From NCBI RefSeq assembly GCF_012070395.1, contig NZ_JAAFYS010000003.1, positions 372,001 through 436,000 of the forward strand: 64,000 nucleotides of DNA, in the 5' to 3' direction. Both the position numbers and the translations under genes were made by a program. Source of the stretch: Pseudoroseicyclus tamaricis. GTDB taxonomy: Bacteria; Pseudomonadota; Alphaproteobacteria; Rhodobacterales; Rhodobacteraceae. Of the stretch, positions 52,119 through 60,839 are shown in pieces; the stretch's first letter is position 1, and every line of letters starts with the position of its first letter. The notes below the pieces were generated by a model. The model had not been told where the DNA came from, did no database searches, and was given only the letters and a program-made list of their open reading frames with translations.

Positions 52119-52739
52119 TCAGTTCTTGGCGTAGAATTCGACGACGAGGTTCGGCTCCATCACCACGGCGTAGGGCACGTCGGAGAGGCCGGGGGTGCGC
52201 ACGAAGGTGGCGACCATCTTGTTGTGGTCGGCCTCGATGTAGTCGGGCACGTCGCGCTCGTTCAGGGAGACGGCTTCCAGAAGGGCGGCCATCTGCTTGG
52301 ACTTCTCGCGAACCTCGATCACGTCCCCTTCCTTCACGCGGTAGGAGGGGATGTTCACGCGCACGCCGTTGACGGTCACGTGGCCGTGGTTGACGAACTG
52401 GCGGGCGGCGAAGACGGTCGCGACGAACTTGGCGCGGTAGACGACGGCGTCGAGGCGGCGCTCGAGCAGGCCGATGAGGTTCTCACCGGTGTCGCCCTTC
52501 ACACGCTCTGCTTCGGCGTAGATGCGGCGGAACTGCTTTTCCGTCAGGTCGCCGTAGTAGCCCTTGAGCTTCTGCTTGGCGCGCAGCTGGGTGCCGAAAT
52601 CCGACATCTTCTGCTTGCGACGCTGGCCGTGCTGGCCGGGGCCGTATTCGCGGCGGTTGACGGGGGATTTGGGGCGGCCCCAGATGTTCTCGCCCATGCG
52701 GCGGTCGATCTTGTACTTGGCAGACGTGCGTTTGGTCAC
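52119..52739 (-). CDS. rpsD: 30S ribosomal protein S4
   Basis: A 206-residue S4. The N-terminus is basic. The S4 RNA-binding domain lies at about 95-160 ([42 protein letters not shown]). It binds 16S rRNA early in small-subunit assembly. ATG 52739 follows GGAGACC. The monocistronic layout with its own terminator is normal for alphaproteobacteria. Confidence 0.97.
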   Translation of the reverse strand: MTKRTSAKYKIDRRMGENIWGRPKSPVNRREYGPGQHGQRRKQKMSDFGTQLRAKQKLKGYYGDLTEKQFRRIYAEAERVKGDTGENLIGLLERRLDAVVYRAKFVATVFAARQFVNHGHVTVNGVRVNIPSYRVKEGDVIEVREKSKQMAALLEAVSLNERDVPDYIEADHNKMVATFVRTPGLSDVPYAVVMEPNLVVEFYAKN

Positions 52740-52764
52740 GGCTGGTCTCCTTCGTTTTGTTGGC

Positions 52765-52808
52765 GCGCAGCTTGGTCCGAAAACCGGTAGCCACGTTTCG
52801 GGCTGCGC
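52765..52808. repeat. REP-like palindrome upstream of rpsD
   Basis: GCGCAG...CTGCGC arms enclose TTGGTCCGAAAACCGG and CCACGTTTCGGG, which can pair imperfectly. It resembles the CCGAAAACCGGTTTCCAC family of intergenic repeats in alphaproteobacteria, although a leader role for rpsD cannot be excluded. Confidence 0.45.
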
Positions 52809-52945
52809 CTGGTCGAAGGGCGTTGTCCTCTCCCCGGATTTTGCCGGGTCGACAGGCTTGCCCTCGCGGGGGCCACCAACACCAATGAATGGCGGCTTCT
52901 AGGAAGGCCCGGGGCCGGAGTCAACGGCCTCCATCGGCCGCTCTC

Positions 52946-52993
52946 GCCCTTTTCGAAATACCTCCGGGGGGCCGAAGGCGGGGGCAGAGCCCC
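52946..52993 (-). repeat. Hairpin + TATTT terminator-like repeat, copy T5
   Basis: Minus orientation: stem GGGGC-tct-GCCCC directly adjoining the cupin stop (52994), a second GC block, GGAGGTATTTCG, then AAAAGGGCGAGAG. The tail matches T1 rather than the GATGAA form of T2-T4. Confidence 0.7.
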
Positions 52994-53440
52994 TCAGGTG
53001 TCGCCTTCCCGCGCCACCGTCCCGTCGTCGCGCAGCATCTGCCAGCGGGGCGGCGCCTGATGCAGCGTCAGACCGTCGTCGGGGTAGCGCACCGTGTCGA
53101 TCTCCGCCTGGCTGCCGACGACGAGGTAGGTCAGCGGCGCGTCGGAGCGGTTGAGGACGTGGTGCGCGTTCTCCACGCCCGCCGGCCAGCAGCAGGCGTC
53201 CCCCGGCCGCAGGACATGCTCGCCATCATCCTCGACGACCACCGCCTCACCGGAGAGGAGGTAGAGGAACTCGTCCTCCTGCGCATGCCAGTGCCGCATG
53301 GCGGAGCGCTCCCCCGGACCGAGGGTGACGATGTTCACGCCGAGCTGCGCCAGCCCGCCGGCGTCGCCCAGCCGCACCTCCTGCCGGGTCGCCGAGCCCT
53401 CGACGCGCTGCGGCGCCACGCTGCCTGCCTTGAAGATCAT
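52994..53440 (-). CDS. Cupin domain-containing protein
   Basis: A 148-residue cupin. Motif 1 HWHAQEDEFLYLLSGE (about 48-63) holds two His and a Glu for metal binding. Motif 2 PAGVENAHHVLNRSDAPL (about 85-102) adds a His. ATG 53440 (MIFKAGSVAP) is preferred to upstream in-frame codons, which encode a low-complexity segment. It stands alone; no pathway can be inferred. Followed at once by T5. Confidence 0.82.
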   Translation of the reverse strand: MIFKAGSVAPQRVEGSATRQEVRLGDAGGLAQLGVNIVTLGPGERSAMRHWHAQEDEFLYLLSGEAVVVEDDGEHVLRPGDACCWPAGVENAHHVLNRSDAPLTYLVVGSQAEIDTVRYPDDGLTLHQAPPRWQMLRDDGTVAREGDT

Positions 53441-53574
53441 GCCCGTCACCCCTGCCCTTTGCCCAAGCGTACCGCGCGCGCCGGACGGGCGAAAGGCGGG
53501 GCCGGACGCGCCTGCCCCTGTCAAGCTGCCGTGAAAGCGCTTCCCTTCCCACCCCTGCCGGGCAATGTGGGCGG

Positions 53575-54318
53575 ATGGCCGAGGATGATCAGCGCGGCGA
53601 GCCGCAGCACAAGGAGGGCAGCCCCGCGCGCGCCCTGCTCCCCGCCGGGATCGGCGGCGTGGCGATCTGGGGCGCCTGGGCGCTGGGGGAGGCGCTGAGC
53701 TTCGACACCCTCTCCACCCACCGAGAGGCGCTGCTGGCCTACCGGGACGACCACTACCTCCTCACGGCGCTCGCCTTCATGGGCGCCTATGTCACCATCG
53801 TCGCCTTCTCGCTGCCCGGCGCCACCGTGGCGACGCTCACCGGCGGCTTCCTCTTCGGCGTCTTTCCCGGCGTGGTCTTCAACGTCCTCGCCGCGGGGAC
53901 CGGCGCCTGCCTGATCTTCCTCGCCGCCCGCTGGGGCCTCGGCGGCCGGCTGGCGCGGCGGATGGAACAGGGGGAGAGGACGAAGAAGCTCAAGCAGGGG
54001 ATCGACGCCAACATGTGGCCGGTGCTCTTCCTGATGCGGGTGATCCCGGTCGTGCCCTTCTTCGCGGCGAACCTGATTCCGGCTCTTCTCGCCGTGCCCC
54101 TCCCGGTCTTCGCGGTGACCACCTATCTGGGGATCATCCCCGGCGCGATCGTCTACACCTCCGTCGGAGCGGGGCTGGGCGAGGTGTTCGCCGCCGGAGG
54201 CCGGCCCGACCTGTCTCTCCTGCGCGAGCCGCGGGTCTTCCTGCCCTTCGTGGGCCTCGCGCTGCTCGCCTCCCTGCCGCTCTTTCGAAAGGCCTTCCTC
54301 TCAAGATGGACACGCTGA
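53575..54318 (+). CDS. TVP38/TMEM64 (DedA-like) membrane protein
   Basis: A 247-residue membrane protein of the VTT/SNARE-assoc family. Helices lie near 22-40, 62-80, 83-115, 150-190 and 220-240. The conserved LPGATVATLTGGFLFG and LFLMRVIPVVPFFAANLIPALLAVP segments are present. Related proteins act in lipid or selenite handling. The following flavoprotein overlaps its end by 13 bases, a common pairing with pyridine nucleotide-disulfide oxidoreductases. Confidence 0.87.
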   Translation: MAEDDQRGEPQHKEGSPARALLPAGIGGVAIWGAWALGEALSFDTLSTHREALLAYRDDHYLLTALAFMGAYVTIVAFSLPGATVATLTGGFLFGVFPGVVFNVLAAGTGACLIFLAARWGLGGRLARRMEQGERTKKLKQGIDANMWPVLFLMRVIPVVPFFAANLIPALLAVPLPVFAVTTYLGIIPGAIVYTSVGAGLGEVFAAGGRPDLSLLREPRVFLPFVGLALLASLPLFRKAFLSRWTR

Positions 54319-55712
54319 CCTTCGACCTTTGCGTCATCGGCGCCGGCTCCGCCGGCCTCACCCTCGCCTCGGGCGCCGCGCAGACCGGCGTGCGCACCGT
54401 CCTCATCGAGGGGGGCGAGATGGGCGGCGACTGCCTGAACTACGGCTGCGTGCCCTCCAAGGCGCTGATCAAGGCGGCGGCGGAGCATCATGCCGGGGCC
54501 GATGTCTCCTACGAGACGGCGATGGGACGCATCGCCGATGCCATCGACGCCATCGCCCCGCATGACAGCCAGGAGCGCTTCGAGGGGCTGGGCGTGACCG
54601 TGCTGCGCGGCTGGGCGCGCTTCATCTCCCGCGAGGAGGTGGAGGTGGCGCTGCCCGAAGGCACGCGCCGCATCCGCGCGCGCCGCTTCGCCGTCGCCAC
54701 CGGCTCCTCCCCCGCGGTGCCGCCCGTCGAGGGGCTGCGGGACGTGCCGTACCTGACCAACGAAAGCCTCTTCGCCCGCGAGCGGCTGGAGACGGCCAGC
54801 CTGCCCGGCCACCTCCTCGTGCTCGGCGGCGGACCCATCGGCATCGAGATGGCGCAGGCCCACCGCCGTCTCGGCAGCGAGGTTACGGTCCTGCAGGCCG
54901 GCAAGGCCCTCCCCCGGGAGGAGCCGGAGCTGCGCGCCGTCGTCCTCGCCGCCCTACGCGCCGAGGGCATCGACATCCGCGAGGACACGACAGCGACCCG
55001 CGTGCGGCAGGACGGCGAGGAGATCGTGGTGGAGACGGAGGCGGGCGAGGTTCGCGGCACCCACCTGCTCGTCGCCACGGGCCGCAAGCCGAACATGGAC
55101 CGGCTGGATCTGGAGAAGGCGGGCGTCGAGGTCTCCAAGGCCGGTATCGTCGTCGATGACAGCCTGCGCTCCGTCACCCACCGCGGCCTCTTCGCCCTCG
55201 GCGACATGGCCGGGCGCGGCCAGTTCACCCACCTCGCCGGCTACCACGGCGGCGTTGCGCTGCGCCGCATCGCGTTCGGCCTGCCGTCGAAGGCCACCGC
55301 GCCCATCCCCCGCGCCACCTTCACCGCCCCCGAGCTCGCCCATGTCGGGCTGACGGAGGCGGAGGCGCGCGAGCGGCATGGCAGCCGCCTGACCGTGCTC
55401 ACCCTGCCCTTCGAGCGCAACGACCGCGCTCAGGCGGAGCGGGCGACGGAGGGGCTGATCAAGGTGATGGTGGCCGGCGGGCGGCCCGTCGGCGCCGGCA
55501 TCGTCGGCCCCGGAGCGGGGGACCAGATCGGCTACTGGCAGCTTGCCATCGGGCAGAAGATGAAACTTTCTGCCATGGCGGGAGCGGTCTTCCCCTACCC
55601 GACGCGGTCTGAAATTCACAAATCCGTGGCCGGGAGCTATTTTGGCCCCAAATTGTTCGAGAGTAATCTGGTAAAAAGGTCGGTGGGCGCCATCCAGCGC
55701 CTCCTGCCCTGA
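54306..55712 (+). CDS. Pyridine nucleotide-disulfide oxidoreductase (Lpd/MerA-like)
   Basis: A 468-residue FAD flavoprotein. GAGSAGLTLASGAA binds FAD near residues 11-24. The redox-active pair Cys43/Cys48 lies in GGDCLNYGCVPSK. GGGPIGIEMA is the NAD(P)-binding motif, and the ALGDMAGRGQFTHLAGYHG block closes the FAD site. The C-terminal dimerisation domain ends without the HPT(L) motif of dihydrolipoyl dehydrogenase, so it is probably not Lpd itself. No mercury motif CxxC head is present either. Its substrate is unknown. Confidence 0.85.
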   Translation: MDTLTFDLCVIGAGSAGLTLASGAAQTGVRTVLIEGGEMGGDCLNYGCVPSKALIKAAAEHHAGADVSYETAMGRIADAIDAIAPHDSQERFEGLGVTVLRGWARFISREEVEVALPEGTRRIRARRFAVATGSSPAVPPVEGLRDVPYLTNESLFARERLETASLPGHLLVLGGGPIGIEMAQAHRRLGSEVTVLQAGKALPREEPELRAVVLAALRAEGIDIREDTTATRVRQDGEEIVVETEAGEVRGTHLLVATGRKPNMDRLDLEKAGVEVSKAGIVVDDSLRSVTHRGLFALGDMAGRGQFTHLAGYHGGVALRRIAFGLPSKATAPIPRATFTAPELAHVGLTEAEARERHGSRLTVLTLPFERNDRAQAERATEGLIKVMVAGGRPVGAGIVGPGAGDQIGYWQLAIGQKMKLSAMAGAVFPYPTRSEIHKSVAGSYFGPKLFESNLVKRSVGAIQRLLP

Positions 55713-55724
55713 TCGGGAGGGCCC

Positions 55725-57122
55725 ATGCTCAAGACGCTGTCAGGCCGGTTCCTCGTCCTGACCGTCATCTTCGTCATGCTGGCGGAGGTGCTGATCTTCG
55801 TGCCCTCCGTCGCCCGCTTCCGGCAGGATTATCTCAACGAGCGGCTCGCCCGCGCGCAGATCGCCTCTCTGGCCCTGCTGGCGGACGACATGGTCTCGGC
55901 CGAGCTGGAATCGGAGCTGCTGGAGAATGCCGGTGTCTTCAACGTCGTCCTGCGGCGGGACGAGGTGCGCCAGCTCGCCCTCTCCTCGCCCATCCCGCAG
56001 CCGATCTCCGACACCTATGACATGCGCAACTCCGCCGCGCCGACGCTGATCGCCGATGCGCTGGGGGTGCTCTTCGACAACGAGAACCGCATCATCCGCG
56101 TCATGGGCAACCCGGTGCAGGAAGGGGGCCTGCTCATCGAGGTGACGCTGGAGACGGGGCCTCTCCGGGCGGCGATGTACGAATACGGCTTCCGCGTGCT
56201 CGTCCTCTCGGCCGTCATCTCCATCCTCACCGCGGCGCTGCTCTTCCTCGCCGTGCGCGCCCTGCTCCTGCGCCCCATCGCCGGGGTGATCCGCGCCATG
56301 CAGAGCTATGCCGCGGCCCCGGAAGATGCCCGCTCGCTCATCACCCCCACCGCCAGCGTCACCGAGCTGCGCGAGGCGGAGGAGGCGCTGCGCACCATGC
56401 AGACGCAGCTCACCGGGGCGCTGCGCCAGAAGGAGCGGCTGGCCCAGCTCGGCGGCGCCGTGGCGCGCGTCTCCCACGATCTGCGCAACATCCTGACCTC
56501 CGCCCAGCTCTTCGCCGACCGGATCGAGGGCTCCGACGATCCGCTGGTGAAGCGGCTGATGCCCAAGCTGCTGCGCTCCATTTCCCGCGCCATCTCCCTC
56601 GCCGAGACGACGCTCGCCTTCGGCCGGGCGGAGGAGCCGCCGCCGACACTGGCGCGCGTGCAGATCGCCGCGCTCATCGGCGATGTGATCGACAGCGAGC
56701 GGCTGGCGACGGGGGCGGACGACATCTCCTTCGGAGAGGACGTGCCGGCCGGGCTGATGGTGCGGGCGGATGGCGAGCAGATCCACCGCGTCCTCTCCAA
56801 CCTCGTCCGCAACGCGAGGCAGGCGATTCTCGCCACCGGCAAGCCGGGGGAGATCTGCGTGCGGGCATGGGAGGATGACAACGCGTGGTGGATCTCCGTC
56901 TCCGACACCGGGCCGGGGCTGCCGCCGAAGGCGCGCGAGCACCTCTTCCAGCCTTTCCAGGGGGCCGTGACGAAGGGTGGCTCCGGCCTCGGCCTTGCCA
57001 TCGCGGCGGAACTGGTGCGCGGCCATGGCGGCCGGCTGGACCTGCGGGATTCCGGCCCCGAGGGGACGGAGTTCGCCATCTGGCTGCCGAAGTCCGAGGC
57101 GGTGCTGCAGGCGGCGGAGTGA
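55725..57122 (+). CDS. Sensor histidine kinase
   Basis: A 465-residue membrane kinase. Helix 1 is at about 10-28 and helix 2 at about 155-180, flanking a periplasmic sensor of ~125 residues. A HAMP-like linker follows. The H-box is VSHDLRNILTSAQLF with His251. The ATP domain has N-box LVRNARQAI, G1 DTGPGLP and G2 GGSGLGLAI. No response regulator is adjacent. It is coupled (GTGA) to a GT61 gene, so its output may concern the cell surface. Confidence 0.9.
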   Translation: MLKTLSGRFLVLTVIFVMLAEVLIFVPSVARFRQDYLNERLARAQIASLALLADDMVSAELESELLENAGVFNVVLRRDEVRQLALSSPIPQPISDTYDMRNSAAPTLIADALGVLFDNENRIIRVMGNPVQEGGLLIEVTLETGPLRAAMYEYGFRVLVLSAVISILTAALLFLAVRALLLRPIAGVIRAMQSYAAAPEDARSLITPTASVTELREAEEALRTMQTQLTGALRQKERLAQLGGAVARVSHDLRNILTSAQLFADRIEGSDDPLVKRLMPKLLRSISRAISLAETTLAFGRAEEPPPTLARVQIAALIGDVIDSERLATGADDISFGEDVPAGLMVRADGEQIHRVLSNLVRNARQAILATGKPGEICVRAWEDDNAWWISVSDTGPGLPPKAREHLFQPFQGAVTKGGSGLGLAIAAELVRGHGGRLDLRDSGPEGTEFAIWLPKSEAVLQAAE

Positions 57123-58180
57123 CGGGAAAGGCCCTGGCGCTGGAGGAGATCGCCGAGGCCACCTCGCCGCCGAGCGAGGAGCGCCGGTCGGACGCGTTTC
57201 GCTTCATCCCGGGCGCCACGGCGGCGGAGCGGCCGGCCGAGCTGTTTGAGAATTTCGCCGCCCAGCTCTTCACGGAGAACCTGCCGATCCGCGCCCACCT
57301 GCTGCGCGACATCACCGTCAGCGGGCCGCACCTCTTCCTCTCCCGCGGCGAGGAGCTGCTGGCGGAGAGCGTCCACCCCCGCCACAGCGCCGGCGCCTGG
57401 GCGGAGATGGCGGGCGGGCCGGTGCGCACCCTCGGGGAGGAGCGGGTGTGGATCGTCGCCGGCAACGGCACCAGCAACAATTACTGGCACTGGCTGCGGC
57501 AGGCGCTGCCGGCGATCCTGCAGTCGCGCCGCTTCCTGCGCAGCGCCCTGCCCGGCCACCCCGCCGGCCTGCTGACGCCGCCGCTCGGCCCCTACCAGCG
57601 CGAGGCGCTCTCCCTCGCCGGCCTCGGCGCCCTGCCCCGGCTGGAGCTCGCCCCCGGCGAGCGCGTCACCGCGCCGCTGCTGGCCTATTCGGAGCATAAC
57701 GGCGGCCGCGGCCTCTTCTCGCCAACGGAGGACCGCCTCGCCGTCCGCCGCCGCCTCCTCTCCGCTGTGCCACCCGGCCCGGAGCCGCCGCCGCTCTACG
57801 TCTCTCGCCGCGATGCCACGCGGCGGCCGATGGAGACGGAGGCGGAGCTGGAGGGGCTGCTTGCGGCGGAGGGGGTCCGGATCGTGACCGCCGGGGCGCT
57901 CGGCGTCGCCGGGCAGGTCGCCCTCTTCGCCCGCGCCCGGCTGATCATCGGCCTCCACGGCGCCGGGATGACCAACACCCTCTTCGCCCCCGCCGGGGCG
58001 CAGGTGCTGGAGATCGCGAACGCCTCCTATCTGAACGCCGGGCCCGCCACGGTGCGCCTCTCGCTGCCGACCCCGCTCTGGCTGGACATCTTCGACAGCC
58101 CCGGTGCCGGCGGGGCCGGCTGGCGGGCCGAGCCGGGGACCATTCTGGAGACGGTGCGGCGGCTGCGCAGAGAAGTCTGA
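57119..58180 (+). CDS. Glycosyltransferase family 61 protein
   Basis: A 353-residue DUF563/GT61 protein. The core runs from about residue 105 (GNGTSNNYWHWLRQALPAIL) to the YVSRRDATRR region (about 225) and the GLHGAGMTNTLFAPAGAQVLEI motif (about 280-301). Members add xylose, arabinose or other pentoses to glycans. It has no signal peptide or helix. It starts at GTG 57119 overlapping the kinase stop. Nearby polysaccharide genes suggest surface glycan work. Confidence 0.85.
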   Translation: MTGKALALEEIAEATSPPSEERRSDAFRFIPGATAAERPAELFENFAAQLFTENLPIRAHLLRDITVSGPHLFLSRGEELLAESVHPRHSAGAWAEMAGGPVRTLGEERVWIVAGNGTSNNYWHWLRQALPAILQSRRFLRSALPGHPAGLLTPPLGPYQREALSLAGLGALPRLELAPGERVTAPLLAYSEHNGGRGLFSPTEDRLAVRRRLLSAVPPGPEPPPLYVSRRDATRRPMETEAELEGLLAAEGVRIVTAGALGVAGQVALFARARLIIGLHGAGMTNTLFAPAGAQVLEIANASYLNAGPATVRLSLPTPLWLDIFDSPGAGGAGWRAEPGTILETVRRLRREV

Positions 58181-58231
58181 TTAGGCCCCTTGCATCACCC
58201 GCCCAGCCCCGCTACATGCCCCACACCCCGC

Positions 58232-58308
58232 GCGCTGGTAGCTCAGTTGGATAGAGTACTTGACTACGAATCAAGGGGTCGGGGGTTCGAATCCTCCCCA
58301 GCGCGCCA
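58232..58308 (+). tRNA. tRNA-Arg (ACG anticodon)
   Basis: 77 nt with encoded CCA. Acceptor GCGCTGG/CCAGCGC, discriminator G, D arm GCTCAGTTGGATAGAG, anticodon stem CTTGA/TCAAG with loop CTACGAA (ACG, read as inosine at position 34), T arm with GTTCGAATC. Confidence 0.96.
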
Positions 58309-58468
58309 CTTCCTCCCTATAAGATCCCAAGCAAAGCCGACGCTCCGGTCAGGTCTCTGATCGAGATCGCATTTGCCAAGCGGGACGCCAGACAGGGTTC
58401 ACGTGATTGCCGCGAGCGGGTGCAGCCTGCCAGGACGCCTCGCCCCAGCCTCCCTCCGCACCCGAACA

Positions 58469-58780
58469 TCAAATGCTTCCGGCCCGTTCGATGACGAGGA
58501 TGCGGACAATCCCGACCGGGTGCGCAACATGCTCGTCGCCATTCGCCGCGTGGAACACATCGCCGACCTCGAGGCGGATGACCTCCTCGCGCCCGTCGAT
58601 GCGGATGTGCATATCGACCGATCCGTCGAGGACGGCGAACACTTCCGGACCGTCGTTGATGTGCCATTCGTAGGGCTGATCGGTCCAGTGAAGGCGCACG
58701 GTCGCGTCGGAGATCCTCTCGATGTCGAGGGCCTTCCAGGCGCGAGTGCCGGTGAATTCCGTGGCTCGATAGGTCTGCAT
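58469..58780 (-). CDS. Small cupin domain-containing protein
   Basis: A 103-residue single-domain cupin. Motif 1 region is PEVFAVLDGSVDMHIRIDG, motif 2 is GDVFHAANGDEHVAHP. Few metal-binding His are in place in motif 1 (EWHINDGPE). ATG 58780 is set by GGAGG eight bases upstream. It is divergent from an Lrp-type regulator, which probably controls it. The 160 bp between its stop and tRNA-Arg hold nothing recognised. Confidence 0.8.
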   Translation of the reverse strand: MQTYRATEFTGTRAWKALDIERISDATVRLHWTDQPYEWHINDGPEVFAVLDGSVDMHIRIDGREEVIRLEVGDVFHAANGDEHVAHPVGIVRILVIERAGSI

Positions 58781-58885
58781 CGTCGGTCCTCCATGGCCGC
58801 TGGTCGTTCGGCCCCATTGCAGCAGTGACGAGGGAGACGCGGTACTTGCCGATCGACGTATCCTCCCCGCGGATCGCGGTTTATG

Positions 58886-58902
58886 GCTTGCGAAGGGCAA
58901 GC
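58886..58902. promoter_or_regulatory. Inverted repeat upstream of the Lrp-type gene
   Basis: GCTTGC-gaagg-GCAAGC, 6-bp arms, 25 bp before the Lrp-type start. An operator role is possible but not supported by a consensus. Confidence 0.3.
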
Positions 58903-58926
58903 CTGCCCACGCGGAGAAAGAAGTCC

Positions 58927-59352
58927 ATGAGCAAGGCCGACCTCGACCCGATGGCGCGGCGCCTCCTCGATCTGTTGCGCGCGGATGCGCGACGGACGGC
59001 GGCGTCGTTGGGGCGCGAGCTGAACTTGTCGCGCACGGCGGTCCAGGATCGGATTGCCCGGCTGGAGCGGGACGGGATCATCGGCGGCTATACGATCTGC
59101 GAGCCACCGGCGGATGCGGGGCATAGGGCCCTCGCCTCGATCACCATCGAGGTTCGCCCCTGCGATCCGGTCCTGCGCCGCATAAGCTCCGTCCCCGGCG
59201 TCGAGCGGGTGTTCTCGCTGGCGGGCGACGTGGATGCGATTGCGCTGGTTCGCGGGGTGGATGCCACCGCCATCAGCGAGCTGGCAGATCGTCTGAGCTC
59301 GATCGAGGGCGTCGGCTCCGTCACGCTCAGGACGATCCTGCGGGAGAGATGA
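58927..59352 (+). CDS. Lrp/AsnC-family transcriptional regulator
   Basis: A 141-residue regulator with a helix-turn-helix at about 5-55 (LDLLRADARRTAASLGRELNLSRTAVQDRIARLE). A RAM domain follows (about 62-140). ATG 58927 follows GAAAGAAG. It is divergent from the small cupin gene, 146 bp apart. It is unlike the two Lrp proteins at 41-42 kb. The effector is unknown. Confidence 0.92.
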   Translation: MSKADLDPMARRLLDLLRADARRTAASLGRELNLSRTAVQDRIARLERDGIIGGYTICEPPADAGHRALASITIEVRPCDPVLRRISSVPGVERVFSLAGDVDAIALVRGVDATAISELADRLSSIEGVGSVTLRTILRER

Positions 59353-60088
59353 GGGGCATCCAACGGCCCCGCTCCTGCCCCCTGACGCCGCCGAGTCACT
59401 CCGGCCGATGTCGCGCGCTGCCATCGCGCCGCTTTGGGGCAGGCCGCCCGAGGACTTAGGGGCACTGTGGCACAATCAACCAAATGTTGCCCTATTTCAG
59501 ACACAAGGGCCTGTGCTCCGGCCTTGGTATAGGTAGGATTGCGCACGTTTCGACGTTGAGTGGGGGTACCGGCGTCTCTACCTCTTGCAGCCGTCGGCCT
59601 GACTTGGCCGGCCGCGACTTGCAGGAGCTCAAGGGCGAAAGGTGCGCGGTCCGAGTGCTGGTCGGTTTGGTAAGTGGTATGAGGGGTCCCGGCAGGCGCA
59701 CTTGCAGTCGCGCTTCGGTGTTTGGACATAAATTTATTCCGTATTTTAACGAAATCTTAGAGATCAGGGATCCAAGGGCCGTACCATCGGCCGTCGTCCC
59801 ACAGGGCGTTACGTGCACCGACGGACCGCCCACCACCCCTTGTTCCCTCGCCTCTCCGCGGCACCCCACCAGTCGGCTGCCCTTTGGGAAGGCTCCGAGA
59901 ATCCTTCCCCGCACAGGCCCTCGCGCCCCCGTCGCCACACCGAATCGGGGCTTCCCGCCAGCAGCCTCCCCAACGTCCTTTGCCGTCCGTTAAAATTTGT
60001 GACGCCTTAGAAAAGCCAACGTCCGGCGCCTTTTTGCCCACCTTCGGGCGGCAGATTGGTTCCAGACCTAAAACAAGGAACCCGCGGC
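59353..60088. other. Long non-coding gap upstream of the cellulose operon
   Basis: 736 bp with no supported gene. It includes an AT-rich patch (59718-59765) with TTAA-cgaaatc-TTAG (59746-59760), one base off a CtrA site. A CCGTTAAAATTTG patch lies at about 59988. It should contain the bcs promoter and possibly an RNA leader. Open frames here have no family resemblance and biased composition. Confidence 0.6.
59746..59760. promoter_or_regulatory. Near-consensus CtrA-type site upstream of bcsN
   Basis: TTAA-N7-TTAG, one mismatch to TTAA-N7-TTAA, in an AT-rich patch about 330 bp before bcsN. Weaker than the site at 36395. Confidence 0.3.
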
Positions 60089-60835
60089 ATGAGCGCCCGC
60101 ATCTCTTACAGGTCAGACCTACCCGCCCAGACGGCCCTCGCGGCCCTCTGGTCCCGCAGCCTGTCCCGCCTGTCGGCGCGGCTGGGCGGTCGGGGCCGCG
60201 CTCTCGCGCTTGTCGTCGGCGTTGCCGGCTGCGCGACGATTCCCGTCACCGCCAACCTCGGGCTCGAGGTGCTGGAGGCGACGCAGCAGTTCCGCTCCAC
60301 CCCGATGAGCACCGCCTGGGTCACACCCTCCGGCGCGCTCATCGCGATTGATCGGAACCTCTCCAGCGAGTTCGAGCAGAAGATCGGCCTCGTCAACGAC
60401 ACGACGCTGCCGGGCGACAACTTCGTCTGGCTGCGTGCCCGCGTGCCGAACGGCTACCCTGCCGGCCGGTTCCAGCTCGTCGATTTCCTGAGCCGCGTCG
60501 GGGAGATCCCTCAGCCGTTCACACAGGTGTCAGATGACAACCTGCGCTACGATGACGACTCCCTCGGGCGTTATTTCTACCTCGCCGAGCAGGCGAGCGG
60601 CGACACGAATTGCGTGCTCGCCTTCCGCCGGATCGACAATGCCGGGCGTCTCCTGCCCCGGAACACGTCGGTTCTCGAAATTCTTTTGCGCAATTGTGTG
60701 CGCGGATCGGTGGAGCAGGCGCTCCGTCCCATCACCGACCGGCAGATCGGCGTCTCCGCCGTGGCCGGGATCGGCGCGGTGGAAGGCGGAGACCGGATGC
60801 TCTCACCGCTCGCGGCACCTCCATTGACAGAGTAA
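60089..60835 (+). CDS. bcsN: Cellulose biosynthesis protein BcsN-like
   Basis: A 248-residue protein. The basic start (MSARISYRSDLPAQ) is followed by a hydrophobic segment ending in ALVVGVAGC (about 40-49), a lipobox-like export signal although far from the terminus. The mature region FEQKIGLVNDTTLPGDNFVWLRARVP fits BcsN, a family encoded before bcsA in alphaproteobacteria. Function is not known. ATG 60089 follows AAGGAA. It lies four bases before bcsA. Confidence 0.65.
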   Translation: MSARISYRSDLPAQTALAALWSRSLSRLSARLGGRGRALALVVGVAGCATIPVTANLGLEVLEATQQFRSTPMSTAWVTPSGALIAIDRNLSSEFEQKIGLVNDTTLPGDNFVWLRARVPNGYPAGRFQLVDFLSRVGEIPQPFTQVSDDNLRYDDDSLGRYFYLAEQASGDTNCVLAFRRIDNAGRLLPRNTSVLEILLRNCVRGSVEQALRPITDRQIGVSAVAGIGAVEGGDRMLSPLAAPPLTE

Positions 60836-60839
60836 GCCC

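Noticed and set aside
58232-58468. Possible integration site at the 3' end of tRNA-Arg
   Set aside because: No duplicated tRNA 3' segment and no integrase gene were found in the window.
59457-59500. Resemblance to an IS6-type terminal repeat (GGGGCACTGTGGCA)
   Set aside because: Only a dozen bases match, there is no second end and no transposase remnant.
59722-59747. TTGGAC and TATTTT as a sigma-70 promoter
   Set aside because: The spacer is only 14 bp, too short for a functional pair.
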